Below are positions 46,046 through 56,521 of a stretch of DNA of 64,000 nt, piece by piece. The translations under genes and the position numbers were made by a program. A model generated the notes under the pieces. The model saw only the letters and a program-made list of their open reading frames with translations, did no database searches and was not told the DNA's origin. Each line of letters starts with the position of its first letter. The first letter of the stretch is position 1. Source of the DNA: Narthecium ossifragum (taxonomy: Eukaryota; Streptophyta; Magnoliopsida; Dioscoreales; Nartheciaceae); NCBI GenBank assembly GCA_963920575.1, contig OY986970.1, positions 24,819,869-24,883,868 on the forward strand, given 5' to 3'.

Positions 46046-48325
46046 AGAGTTGGACTACACACTACCTAGGTATTCCTTGGTGAAAGAATACCTCATTTTT
46101 TAACCGTTGATATGTCTCGGGATCCTGTTGGAGGAGATCAAACCCAAAACCAGTAAACCGTCTGGTTTTAGATTTCCAACACTTAAAATAGAAAACATAA
46201 TTAAAAACCGTATGCGTGGAGATCAAACCCTTATTCTCTCTCCGATCGATTCCGAGGACGGACTCCATCGCCTTCGACGCTCACGTTCGCGGAACTCAAC
46301 CCTCGTTCTCTCTCCGGCTCCCCCGACGAACTCCATCGCCCTCCACGCATACGTTCGTGGAACCCTGCGCGACCCTAGTTCCCTCTCCCCCGCTCCATCG
46401 TCCTCCACGGCAACCTCTCCATGTGAGTCCATTTCATGCTTTTAGGGCGTTGATTCTTTCCCTTTCTAGTTGTGAGTCCATTCCATTTCACGCTCCATCG
46501 TCCTCCACGCCCATCTTTTTTGTTTGATATGGAAGCTTATTTATGTTTTTTAGTAGCTTTTGATAGAAGATTTATGGGGTTTCTTATATTAGGAAGATGG
46601 GGTTCATGCAGGCAAGAGAAGAACAACATCTAGGTAAGCAAACAAAACCCATGCATGCAAGAGAAGAACAACAGCCGGAGCTGTAGGATACCGACTCATG
46701 GCCTGCCGAAATGCCGAGCGCAAGGCGGAGTAGGCCGCTGGCGGCAAGCGGCTGATGACCGTGCCGGAGTCGATGATGGTGCCTGCAGTCGAGAACACAT
46801 TCTGCGATATTGGGAGCGGATTCCAGCCGACGCTTATTCCGATTATGTCAATAAAGTAGAAACCCGTCGAGTCAGTGATCATCGTCGTGTATTTAACATT
46901 GGAGGTTGGCGTGCCGCCAAACTGCAAGTATCCGGACGAGCCCGAGCTCGACGGGAGGCAATACGAGAATACGCCGTCGTACTTCTGTGTAGACTGTGAT
47001 ACTATTGAAACTGGATTGCGGCCGAGGCCGAGCAAGCCCGCCGCCTTTCCGAACAAACCGTTGTTCTTCTCGTCTGAGGAGGAAAGACTCAATGTATATA
47101 TCACTTGCAAAGAAGCCTGCGGTGTACGATCCATCCAGGTACTGTACGCCATAGAGGCAGGTCGAGCCGGAGCAGCTCGAGTTATCGAGCTGCAGGAGAA
47201 GTTAACATACGTCGAGGATTGCGAAGGGTCGAAGATGGGGTCCTGTTGATCATAGCAGTAGGAGACGCATGGCTGGCATTGGATTCAGGTGACATCGCTG
47301 CCAGTGTCGAAGATGATGCTCATGTCTTTCTTAGGAGTGCCGAAGCCGACGTTCACGACGTAGTTCGAGGAGCCGAGGGCAGTGCCTCTGGTGGCGGGTA
47401 TCTCCGATCCAGCTACCAGCCGTCGCTGACCCTTTGCTCTGTCGAGGTATACGGCGGTGGAGCGGCTGTGGTTGAGCGAGTCGACGCGGGATTTGTCAGT
47501 GTCGAGAATTTGCTTGTGGTTTGGCTTCCGGCGAGCACGGGCCGTGCCTGTGGACGACCTTCATTCCGGTGTGATTCAGGCCTATGAGAGCAGTATAACA
47601 AACACAATCAATAAGAAAGAAAAACAGATATCCTTGCAGTATATAACAAAAACAAAAGGACCAGACGTTGTGTACACTTATAATCCAGAAAAATGAACTG
47701 CTCCCTTAAAACAAGAGATGGGTTTTGTTTGCTTACCTTGATGTTGTTATTCTCTTGCATGCATGAACCCCAATCTTCCTAATATAAGAAAACCATGAAT
47801 CTTCTATCAAAAGGTATTAAAAAATAGACATAAGCTTCCATATCAAACAAAAAAGATCGGCGTGGAGGACGATGGAGCATGAAATGGAATGGACTCACAA
47901 CTAGAAGGGGAAAGAATCAACGCCCCAAAAGCATGAAATGGACTCACATGGAGAGAGGTTGGCGTGGAGGACGATGGAGCGGGGGAGAGGGAACTAGGGT
48001 CCCGCAGGGTTCCATGAACGTATGCGTGGAGGGCGATGGAGTTCGTTGGGGGAGCCGGAGAGAGAGCGAGGGTTGAGTTCCGCGAACGTGAGCGTCGAAG
48101 GCGATGGAGTCCGTCGTCGGAACCGGCCGGAGAGAGAACAAGGGTTTGATCTCCACGCATAAGGTTTTAATTATGTTTTCTATTTTAAGTGTTAGAAATC
48201 TAAAACCAGGCAGTTTACTGGTTTTGGGTTTTATCTCCTCCAACAAGATCCCGAGACACATCGACGGTTAAAAAATGAGGTATTTTTTCACCAAAGAATA
48301 CCTAGGTAGTGTGTAGTCCAACTCT
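46046..48325. mobile_element. Pack-MULE-like element with about 600-bp TIRs carrying a protease fragment
   Basis: The left arm 46046 to about 46650 and the right arm about 47706-48325 are inverted copies, starting AGAGTTGGACTACACACTAC. They match closely through GTCTCGGGATC, AAACCCAAAACCAGT, the GC-rich TIR centre and AAGCAAACAAAACCCAT. ATATATT flanks both sides (46039-46045, 48326-48332). A clean 9-base Mutator duplication cannot be resolved in the TA-rich target. The centre is an aspartic-protease gene fragment, not a transposase. This architecture is that of a Pack-MULE. Confidence 0.85.
46672..47590 (-). pseudogene. Captured aspartic protease (A1, nepenthesin/CND41-like) fragment
   Basis: On the minus strand the order is MKVVHRHGPCSP (propeptide, about 47570), SNYVVNVGFGTPKKDMS, the first catalytic motif IIFDTGSDVT (DTG at 47300-47308), IFDPSQSSTY, NNGLFGKAAGLLGLGRN, SYCLPSSSGSSGYLQFGG and the second catalytic motif IIDSG in GTIIDSGTVISRLPP. 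Homology stops at about MSRYPTAPA, where the element's own repeat begins. Lesions include TGA in place of the Trp after DTGSDVT (47285-47287), frameshifts in the propeptide and near residue SCSS, and loss of the segment between LSSSD and EKNNGLF. It is a dead copy of a secreted or plastid-type protease. Confidence 0.9.
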
Positions 48326-48583
48326 ATATATTATTATATTATATATCTAATTATTATAGATTGTAATTTAAAACTTTATATTTATTCATGTGGTACTAAT
48401 AACGGGTTAATGGGTTACCTGTACATGTTTATCTGTTAACCTGTTGACCCGTTAACATGTTAACATGTTGATAAATTAACAGATTAACGGGCGGGTCATA
48501 AGGCCCTCAAAAATTAACGGGTCGGGTAACCTGTTGACCCGACCCGTTGTATACCCCTAATGTATATATGCATTTACATATAC

Positions 48584-49660
48584 ATAACATAATATGCACA
48601 TATATTTTTAACGTACATATACATAATATATATATATATATATTATACAGTCATCTAAAGCCCAAATCCCTAAAAAGCACCTCTAAAAAACACAAAAACC
48701 CATTAAATGCCCTCCTCAGGCAACCTCTCCAATCCGCACACGCCACATGGCGCGCAAATCATTTTCCTAACTGGGCATGCATGCTTATGCACGCACGTAT
48801 GTGTGCACATCAAACATAATCCCCACACCACATGATTGTTATCATGCATGACAACCTTTGTTCCCGATCTCCAGCGTGCATTCGAACATAACCATATATT
48901 AATTATAATTTACGGTCTTCAGCACCTGGTTCTTAATTACCTTTGGAATAATTTAGAGGTCATGAATAAAGTATAATAGTAATAATTAAATGCCAATGTT
49001 ACTTGTTCTGTGAGTAATGCCCAGGGGACTATGACAAGTGATCCAGTGGCCTTTTCCAATCAAAGCCGTCCAAACTCGTGTTTCTGGTCAAGCTCTCAAT
49101 CAAAACCTAAGCAGCTTTCCCTTCCCCCCATCGTACTTTCTCAGACTCCACAAGGACCCCATGCCATCCCTGATCGTCCCCTTCGTCCCATCCAGTATCC
49201 AACCTCCAACGAAACATACGGAAACAAACAAAAGATCGCCAGAACCCCCTCTGCCAGGAATCTCCACACTATATATATTGTACGATTCAAAAGAACCAAT
49301 CTAACCAAAACCACTACCATGCTGTATGTATAGAGACATCCTTTTCTTGTGAAAACTCCAACTAATTACGTACGTTTATACAGTTATATTATATACAGTA
49401 TATTTAGCTAGGAAAAGAATTATAAGATCAAAGAAAGAAAGATCATCCATTTAGTCATCCATTTAGGAGGGTGAGAGAGTGAGCTAGAGAGCTAGCTAGT
49501 TTGACAAAAATAACCAAGGAAGAGAGACTCATCCTCTTCTTACGACTACGTACCTACTTCTATACTTAAAATCATCATCAGAAGAAGTAATACCAACTAT
49601 AGAGCTAGCTGCATGCCATTCATAATGCATGAGTAAGCTAGCTGGAGCTATAACAGAGCC
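48584..49660. other. Intergenic region downstream of the GATA gene
   Basis: AT-rich with TA tracts (about 48627-48648). A 107-codon frame at 49010-49333 has no recognisable homology. The last 200 bases are probably the GATA 3' UTR. Confidence 0.5.
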
Positions 49661-50514
49661 CTACTGGTATTGGAACAGGCTGGTCCTCGGCGATGGTGCC
49701 ACGTTGAGCCGCCAGGAGAGGTATGGCACCTCGCCGTTGTTAATATCGTCGTCGTCTTCGTGGCCCCATGAAGCCATCCCCACCCTTTGATCTCCGGTGA
49801 ACGACATAGATATCGCTGGGCTTATAGAGGCTGAGGAGTACCCGCTCCAGGCCGGCTGGCTGCTGAAACCATAGCCGGCTGCCACTCTTTCCGACGAGGA
49901 TGACGATGAGGGCGTCGCCGCCGCCCTCCGCTCCTCCTTCTTGTACCGTATCCCACAAGCATTGCATAAAGACTGCGCCCAAGCAAAGATATATATAACC
50001 ATGGATTCAAAACCTCGATCTCTGATGGAAAAAACTAAAGAAGAGATTAGAGATAGAGATGGAAATATATGGGTACCTTGGGGCCACGGGGGCCATTGCG
50101 CCAGAGGGGGGTGGAGGTGGTGTCGCAGTTGGCGCAGCGCCGCGCGAGGAGGAGAGGGTCTCCGCCGGCGGAGCGAGCGGCGGAGCCGCCGTGCTTCCCT
50201 TGCTGGCTTATTATATCCCAGCAGAAGCTAGGCACGCACGACGGCTGCGCCGGCGCAGCTGGCCTCTGCTTTCCGGCTCCCTTCTCGTTCCGGCGAGTCG
50301 ATGGCGTCCCCAGAGAGAGCGTGCAGTCCACCGCATTAGACGTTGGGCTGGTCCTATAGTGGTCGTCTATGGGTTGCTGCTTGCCTGATGACATGGGGAA
50401 GAGGATGGAGAAAGGGGTGGCGGAGGCGCCGCCGCTGCAGGCGCCATGGAGAACCCCGCATGTGCATGGCGCCACCGCGCCGCCGGCCCCGCCGCCTCGA
50501 CACCGGTGCAACAT
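49661..50514 (-). CDS. HAN: HAN-like (GATA18-type, class B) GATA transcription factor
   Basis: The exons are complement(50077..50514) and complement(49661..49972), phase 0, encoding 249 residues. The donor is AAG|GTACCC, the acceptor is GCGCAG|TCT, and the intron is 104 bases. A conserved N-terminal HAN-type motif (CTCGVLHG..FSILFPM) precedes DCTLSLGTPSTR, also typical of HANABA TARANU relatives. The zinc finger spans residues 127-152: C-x2-C-x18-C-x2-C (CANCDTTSTPLWRNGPRGPK then SLCNAC), followed by GIRYKKEERRAA. The intron splits the finger at PK|SL. HAN genes act in the nucleus to set meristem-organ boundaries and floral organ number. Grass orthologues (NL1/TSH1) repress bract growth. The orthologue assignment is inferred from motifs, and the frame is intact. 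Confidence 0.93.
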
Positions 50515-50712
50515 ATCTCCAACCTTAGAGGAGAATAAGATGCTTAACTAAGCTAGCTACAATGAGAGAGAGAGAGATTGGAGAGGAGAGCGGTAATGGT
50601 GGTGGTGGTGGTGTTTTTAAAACCGGCGGAGGGGGTGGCAGTACGTGCCTCGGGATGGGAGACGAGAGGAGAAGAGACAAGAGAAGTATGCTACATAAGC
50701 TCGCAAGTGTGT

Positions 50713-50722
50713 GTATTTATAG
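50713..50722 (-). promoter_or_regulatory. TATA box of the HAN-like gene
   Basis: The minus strand reads CTATAAATAC about 200 bases upstream of the ATG. This predicts a 5' UTR of about 170 bases. Confidence 0.75.
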
Positions 50723-51675
50723 GGATCTCATATTATATTTTTAGAGAGAGAACGAGAGCGCGAGATATAATACTAGGGATGTGGGAGATCGGGGTTTGTC
50801 TGGTATTAGCTAGTGAGAGAATATATTTGAACGTGGTTACTATAATATTAGGGTTTATTTAGGGTTTTATGACTCATCATGGGTATTAGCTAAACTCTAG
50901 GATTGTTTAGTGCTAATGAGGGCAGTGCGTTGTAGCGCAGTACGATGCTGTCGTGTGTGGGACATGAGAGAGAGAGAGATCTAGAGAGAGAAAGGGTGGT
51001 GGGAGTGGATCCCTCCGGGTTGGGTGCGGTAATCCGATGCATGCAGTGGTGGCGGGGCTCAGTCAGTCAGATCAGATCACAGAGTCAGTCGGTGGGTCGT
51101 TGTTTGGGCTCTGGGTACTCTCTCTTTCTCTCTTGTTTATTCTCTCTCTCTCTCTAGAGAGTGTTTCTCTCTCTAAGAAGGGAAGAGTGCTGGTTTTGAT
51201 GCAACAACGACCGGTGAGTGATGACTGATGAGTATAGTAGTAAGCAGTGCAGCGTGAATGATAGCTGTAGGAAGGGAGAGGTGTGATGGGAATTGTAGAT
51301 TACGATGATGAGAGAGAGAGATGCATGTAGAGAGAGAGAGGAGAGAGAAAGCGGGGGCGCAGCAAACAAAGCGGGGTCAGAGGGGGGACAGATGGGGTTG
51401 GTCATTGGGCGGTCAAAAGAGCCCACGTGACTTTCGGAACAGTCTTCTATATGATCTCTTGGACGTCACCGATCACGAGGTATTGTTCCTTGTCCAGAGT
51501 CACACATATATACATATCTAGAGAGAGAAAGATCAGTGGATACGAGACAACGAGCGGAACCCGAGAAGGCAGCCACCGGAACCCAATGCCTTCTTCCCTC
51601 GGTTCCGCCGATCGCCTACACTTGGATTCCTCCTCCTCCAACAACAATCCAGCCTTTATAGATTTCGTCTAAGTG
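50723..51675 (-). promoter_or_regulatory. GA/CT-rich upstream region of the HAN-like gene
   Basis: No coding region is supported. Several separate GA or CT runs occur (about 50967-50991, 51117-51170, 51310-51346). GA repeats are binding sites for BPC/GAGA-type factors in plants. Relevance to this gene is inference from position only. Confidence 0.45.
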
Positions 51676-51678
51676 TCC

Positions 51679-51679
51679 A

Positions 51680-51722
<43 letters not shown>
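51679..51722. repeat. (TA)n microsatellite
   Basis: About 43 bases of TA repeat, immediately before a Helitron-like terminus. Confidence 0.9.
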
Positions 51723-51725
<3 letters not shown>

Positions 51726-51905
51726 TAGTAAGTCCTCCTGTCACATAACAAAGTAACTACCCTCTCTCTTTCCACCTTTCCCAATAACTCCTCACTAACC
51801 CCCTCTTTCCCCCACTAACTCCCCCCTCCACGTAGGCTCCACGTAGGCTCCACATAGGACAACGAAAGGTTAATTTATAACCATATCTCTATATAATGAT
51901 GATAT
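51719..51905 (+). mobile_element. Helitron-like repeat, ACTAGTAAGTCC copy
   Basis: It starts TATACACTAGTAAGTCCTCC, then AAAGTAACTACC, then a C-rich AACTCCTCACTAACCCCC stretch. It ends at ATAATGATGATATATA. The layout matches 5006-5210. A tandem CCACGTAGGCT duplication lies at about 51829-51853. Confidence 0.4.
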
Positions 51906-52061
51906 ATAAAAAATCCAATGCATTCTATCATACGGATATGGATGACTGATTCAAATTTAGACCGGATATATCAGTCGATCAAAATGAAGTCATGTGAAAG
52001 GTGGTGGTTACCAGATGATTAGAAGATAAATGATGATTACTGGGGTTAAAAAATATATATA

Positions 52062-52262
52062 TATACTAGTACTCACCTGTGCTCCTGGCACAGTTTTTAG
52101 TTATTGTTAATATAAAATCTTAACAAACTCCCTGTAGTTTATCTGGTTAGACGGCTGTGTTGACCTGTAAGTGGTACAGGGTTCGAAGGTTGGTCATAGC
52201 TAGAAACTTAGGGGATATGAATTAATGCAGGTTAACCATTATTGCTACTATATATATATATA
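52062..52262 (+). mobile_element. Helitron-like element copy with internal tRNA-like segment
   Basis: It starts TATACTAGTACTCACCTG with a subterminal hairpin CTGTGC/GCACAG. It is closely similar to 55761-56137 over at least 130 bases, then resumes at AGGGGATATGAATTAATGCA. The 3' end decays into TA repeats. Confidence 0.5.
52132..52200 (+). ncRNA. tRNA-like (SINE-type) segment, copy 1
   Basis: ATCTGGTTAGACGGCTG matches a pol III A box and CAGGGTTCGAAGGTTGGTC a B box, at tRNA-like spacing. It cannot fold into a canonical tRNA as far as I can see, so it is a relic promoter, not a tRNA gene. Confidence 0.45.
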
Positions 52263-53462
52263 TAAAGTTTTGTGTACATGACACGTGATATGTGTAATGA
52301 AAAAAATAAAAAATACAAGCAATGTCATATTAGTTCCTCATTATCTTATGAAATTTATATTAGTCCCTCAAATTCTAATAATATGATATTAGTCTCAAAC
52401 CTCATAAAAGGACTTCAAAATCAGTCATTCGGTCAGATTTTAGGAAATATTCACAGAACATTCCATAATATCGTTGTTAAACCGGATGACAAAATATGAA
52501 ATTACTTAATCATCCCTGGTCTCGCTTGTTTTCACTCTCTATCCCCCCGCATCTCTCTTTCATAGTCCATGGTCATGGTTGGGTTTTAATCATCTTTGAG
52601 CCTCTTAATCTAAGAGTGAAGTCCTTTGTATGATTTGAAGAATTACTATAATATTAGCAGAATATAAGGGCCTAATATGAAATTTCAAAAGATTTGAGGA
52701 TAACCCTAAAAACTAATAAGGAATAATTAATACGGAGCAAGAAGAAAGGAAAAGAGGAAATGGAAATAAAGGGTCCGGGGGTTTTGAAAAAAGAGAAAAA
52801 GAGATGGAAATTCGCATGGGATTCACGTCATGATTGCCAGGCGCTTAAAAAGGACCGAAGCGAAGCGAAGCCCATCATCGGTCCAAGGACCCGTCGGTCT
52901 GTGTCTTGGAAGATCCCCACCTTTTGACACCCCACTAAAGTTGTTCTTGTTAGAGAGAGAAACAAGGATCCCTCCCTACGTTGCTATCATCTTATCAGAA
53001 GGTAGTAGTAATCTATCCAGTTAGGTATCCCCGGATCTCTCCTACGTGATGAAAGGCAAAAAGCTCAGCCATGACACTGTCATCGAAGCAGCAGACACTG
53101 TGCATGTAGCTAGCCAATCATGCTTCATGCACCCTTTCTCTCTCTCTCTAGCTTCTCTCTCTAAGTTGTATAAAGAGAGAGGAGGGGGTAGCTAGGCATG
53201 GCATGGCATGGCAAAGAGAGAGGCATTAGTGGTGGAACCCATCATTGGCAAACAGGATGGATATAAGAAGCTTGAGCTATATAGAATATTAGTTTGCTGT
53301 TTGAGATAAAGCAGGAGATCCGGCCCAGAGGATCGTCGTCAAAAAGGTCACATATGCCGACAGAACCCAGAGGAGACGGTATATTGAGATCGGCGTCCAT
53401 CTAGTACTATACGACTGTAGCAAGAAACAAACCTGAGATCGAGGGTTTAATTTCCAACAGGC
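52263..53462. other. Intergenic stretch, no gene seen
   Basis: No supported coding region or element ends. Short CT/GA runs are near 53138-53190, and a GGCAT tandem repeat is near 53194-53212. Confidence 0.5.
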
Positions 53463-53954
53463 CAGGACCAGTAAATTGCTTTTTTGCATAACTAAACCAT
53501 CCTCCTCTTCTTAACCTGCGCTGCCCTTTTCTTACATCTCATGTCATACCATATCCAGGTCTGTTCATTCATGTTTAAAAAATAAATAAATAAAAACTGT
53601 CGTATTTAATGTGATGGTCGGCGACGAGTTGATTTGACTGGTTGGTGAGGCTGTTGTAGTCCACGTGGTATAATGTCATTCGCCGATGATACGACGCATA
53701 GTAACACTATAGTATTCACTTATTTATTAGCGTCTATTTATACGTGTGGTTTTTTATACACGCATGTTTGATCGAGTTAAAAGTTTATACGCAATCTGTT
53801 AGTATACAAACTTCAGTTGTTGTTTACTCTTTATAGTCGCTCGTTTCTACGTATTTGTTTTTATATGCGCATGTAATTACACGTTAACTGATTTCTGTGC
53901 GTGTTTGTAAATTTTTGTGCCCGTGTTTAACAGGTTCAACTCAGTGCCCTTGTG

Positions 53955-54588
53955 ATGTGGCAAGTTTGGAAGGATAGAAACCGAGTGGCTTTTGAAGGCC
54001 AAGGGAAATCGGCGAGGAAACTGGCACTGAGGACTTGCAGACTAGCTAAGGAGTTCCTAAAGACGAAAGAGCCTCGGATTGCTGTCATGTTAGGGGTGAT
54101 GCAAGAATTCTCCAAGTGGACGCTTCCTTTGGACAGGGTGGTTGTCGTGCGGCTGTGGGAGTTGTGGAGGTTCATGGCGAGGATGCTATTTGGGCAATGG
54201 GAATGCCAGTAGACGCAGAGTCTATGCTTCAAGCAGAGCTTAAAGCAATTTATCATGGAGTTTGTTGGGCAAAGGATAGAGGTGCTACTCAGTTGGTGGT
54301 TGAGTCAGATTCCAAGATGGCGGTGGAGCTACTTCGGAATAAAATGATTTGGCCGCAAAATATAGAAACAATTATACGAGAGATTTGGGGAGTTGTCATG
54401 CAGTTTGAGTGTTTAATCTTTATGTATATCCCTGGAATGGAGAATTGTAAAGCGGATGGGGGTTGCCCGCTGGTGTCGTCGCTCAAAAGTCCCGCTGTAT
54501 TGGGCTTCAGAGGATGGCATCACGACCCTTGACATATTTCTATAGACCATGCAAGCCTTTGTAGGCTCAACTCATCAAAAAAAAAAAA
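53955..54588 (+). mobile_element. 5'-truncated LINE insertion with 16-bp target duplication
   Basis: ACTCAGTGCCCTTGTG (53939-53954) and ACTCCGTGCCCTTGTG (54589-54604) flank it, and it ends in about a dozen As. It encodes WQVWKDRNRVAFEG and, in a shifted frame, the RNase H strand AELKAIYHGVCWAKDRGA followed by VVESDSKMAVELL and YIPGMENCKAD. These Glu and Asp motifs are those of the plant LINE RNase H domain. The frame is broken near 54110-54200. Confidence 0.9.
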
Positions 54589-54593
54589 ACTCC

Positions 54594-55184
54594 GTGCCCT
54601 TGTGGACGACACAATCTTTGATGACATCTTCAATGGCATTTGCCCCTTCATCAGCATCATTTTCATCGATTACAACCATTTGCTCCGTCTTGTCTTCATT
54701 TTCAGTGAACGTAATGTTCACTGCCGTGACTACCGCATGCATGACTTTCTGTTCATTCTCAGTTAGTTGGCCATCATGGCGCTTATCAGTAGTTTTCGAA
54801 GACTCTTGGTGAATGGATGTCCATCCCCTTCATTCTTAGTTAGCGGGCCACCACGACGCTACCACGTCCACTTGCGTGGCTAGATGGTTAGCCAGCCCCT
54901 TCCTTAATTTGTTACGCTTTGTTGGATAGACCCACGACGCTTTTCTTCGACTATGTGACTGTGGGATACAAAAATGATAGGGGCACGTCCTCTTCAAAAC
55001 TCTGGTGGACGGCTACAGTCTCGTCACATGTAGACATCTTCATTTTCCTATGTAGCGTCGTAATTTCCATTTCCGCCAGGGCGAGCTTAGACTTTATAAT
55101 GATCAATCCAACGATGAACCTATTCATTTGGATATTCAAGATCTCCTCCATTCTTTGAAGATCCAACTGATTGAGTTTTTGCAA
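54594..55184 (-). pseudogene. Unrecognised acidic/coiled-coil reading frame of the long-TIR element
   Basis: The minus-strand segment 55184-54951 encodes a helix-rich 77-residue stretch (KLNQLDLQRMEEILNIQMNR.. LALAEMEITTLHRKM). After a stop-containing gap, 54806-54594 is open again (DKRHDGQLTENEQKV, then EDKTEQMVVIDENDADEG). Composition suggests former coding sequence. I do not recognise the family. It may be the element's own accessory ORF. Confidence 0.35.
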
Positions 55185-55702
55185 CTCTATGTGAACCTGT
55201 TAAACACAGGCACAAAGAATTACAAACACGCGTAGAACACACAAAAATCAGTTAACGCATAATTACATGCACATGTAAAAACAAATACGTAGAAACGAGT
55301 AACTATAAAGAGTAAACAAGCAATTGGAGTTTGTATACAAACAAACCACATATAAACTTTTAACTCGATGAAACATGCGTGTATAAAAAACTACACGTAT
55401 ATGCAAGTACTATAGTGTTACTATGGGCTGTACCATCGGCAAATGGCTTCATGCCACATGGATGCGATTTGTCAAACCAACTTGCCGTCATCATTTCCCT
55501 TCGTATTTAATGTGACATGTTTTTTTTATATTTTTTAAACATGATTGGATAGACATGGGTATGTCATGGTATGAGATGTGAGAAAAGACACGTGTAAAGT
55601 TTGAATTTTTATAACTTGTGGTCTTATTTTGCAAGAAAACAATGAGGGTGGTCTTGTTCTGCAAAAACCAATCTACCGGTCCTAGATAGCAACAAGTGCT
55701 CT

Positions 55703-55744
<42 letters not shown>
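55703..55744. repeat. (TA)n microsatellite
   Basis: About 40 bases of TA repeat adjoining the next Helitron-like element. Confidence 0.9.
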
Positions 55745-55746
<2 letters not shown>

Positions 55747-55760
55747 TTCTTTTCTTATAG

Positions 55761-56137
55761 ATACACTAGTACTCACCTGTGCCCCTGACATAGTTTTTAC
55801 TTATTACTAATATAAAATTTTAACAAACTCCTTGTAGTTTGTCTGGTTAGACGACTGTGTTGACCCGTAGGTGGTCCAGGGTTCGAAGGTTGGTCATAGC
55901 TTTTTGTTCACTGCCACCATAAAACATAGCTTTTAAAATATAAAAATATTATAAGTCTAACTTAGGGTATATAAAATAATAATATATAAGTCTTAGCATA
56001 AGATAATATTAATAGAACTTAGGTTGATTTGAATTAATGCAGGTTTATATAAAGCAAACTTAGGGAATATATATAAAGAAATTTAGGGGATATGAATTAA
56101 TGCAGGTTTAATCGTTATTACTCCTTATAAGGTTGAT
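55761..56137 (+). mobile_element. Helitron-like non-autonomous element with tRNA-like segment
   Basis: It begins ATACACTAGTACTCACCTG and ends CTCCTTATAAGGTTGAT, the same end as the copy at 8300-8678. The subterminal hairpin (CTGTG.../CATAG) is degraded here. It is 377 bases with no protein. It is a direct repeat of 52062-52262 over its first 130 bases. Confidence 0.5.
55831..55900 (+). ncRNA. tRNA-like (SINE-type) segment, copy 2
   Basis: GTCTGGTTAGACGACTG (A-box-like) and CCAGGGTTCGAAGGTTGGTC (B-box-like) lie about 35 bases apart. It is nearly identical to the 52132 copy and shares the GGGTTCGAAGGTTG core with the minus-strand candidate at 36804-36956. Confidence 0.45.
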
Positions 56138-56521
56138 ATACATGCATAGCTAGAGCCTAGTAGTGACCTCTCACAGGGTTCCACGCTGATGAGCTATGGT
56201 GGCCTTAAGATGGTATTTTTCGCTTTCCTTTCTTTTCCTTTTGTATTTTGCTCTCATTCCCGGGCTATTGGCCCAACTAATCGGGAAAAGAAAAGCAAAA
56301 GCCAGCGCCTAGTAGGGTACTGATAATGGACAGTATCCATCGTGTTCTAAACAGGGGCAGTCCTAAAGTTTAAAATAAGTTTTGAAATATATATATATCA
56401 TCTTTATATAATAGGATGGTTATAAGTTACTGATAATTATCGATTAGTCTCATTCGGTGATTTTTTTTCCTCTGTGTATTGGTAGAAGATTTTAAACCAA
56501 TTGGTCTTATGATCCAAAATT

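Larger units (their letters stand above)
45793..48583. mobile_element. Outer inverted-repeat (hAT-like) element, split by the Pack-MULE
   Basis: TATATGTAAATGCAT at 45793 and its inverse at 48569-48583 flank inner ends TTAGGGGTGTACAACGGGT and, inverted, TTAGGGGTATACAACGGGT. The retained interior on both sides is GGGTCGGGTAACCCG-rich, with TTAACGGGCGGGTCATAAGG present on each side. Excluding the inner insertion leaves about 500 bases. The hAT assignment rests on the TAGGGGTG end only. Confidence 0.55.
53463..55684. mobile_element. Long-TIR element (about 450-bp arms) with a LINE inside
   Basis: Arms at about 53463-53940 and 55193-55684 are inverted copies. GGACCAGTAAATTGCTTTTT pairs with the inverse of AACCAATCTACCGGTCC, and ACGCATGTTTGATCGAGTTA and GTATTTGTTTTTATATGCGC also pair across. 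The centre carries two minus-strand open segments of unknown family. The target duplication is unclear. The long arms would fit a MULE or fold-back class. Confidence 0.7.

Noticed and set aside
52132..52200. Functional tRNA gene
   Set aside because: The A and B boxes are recognisable but I could not find a complete acceptor stem and anticodon arm, so it is treated as a SINE-type relic.
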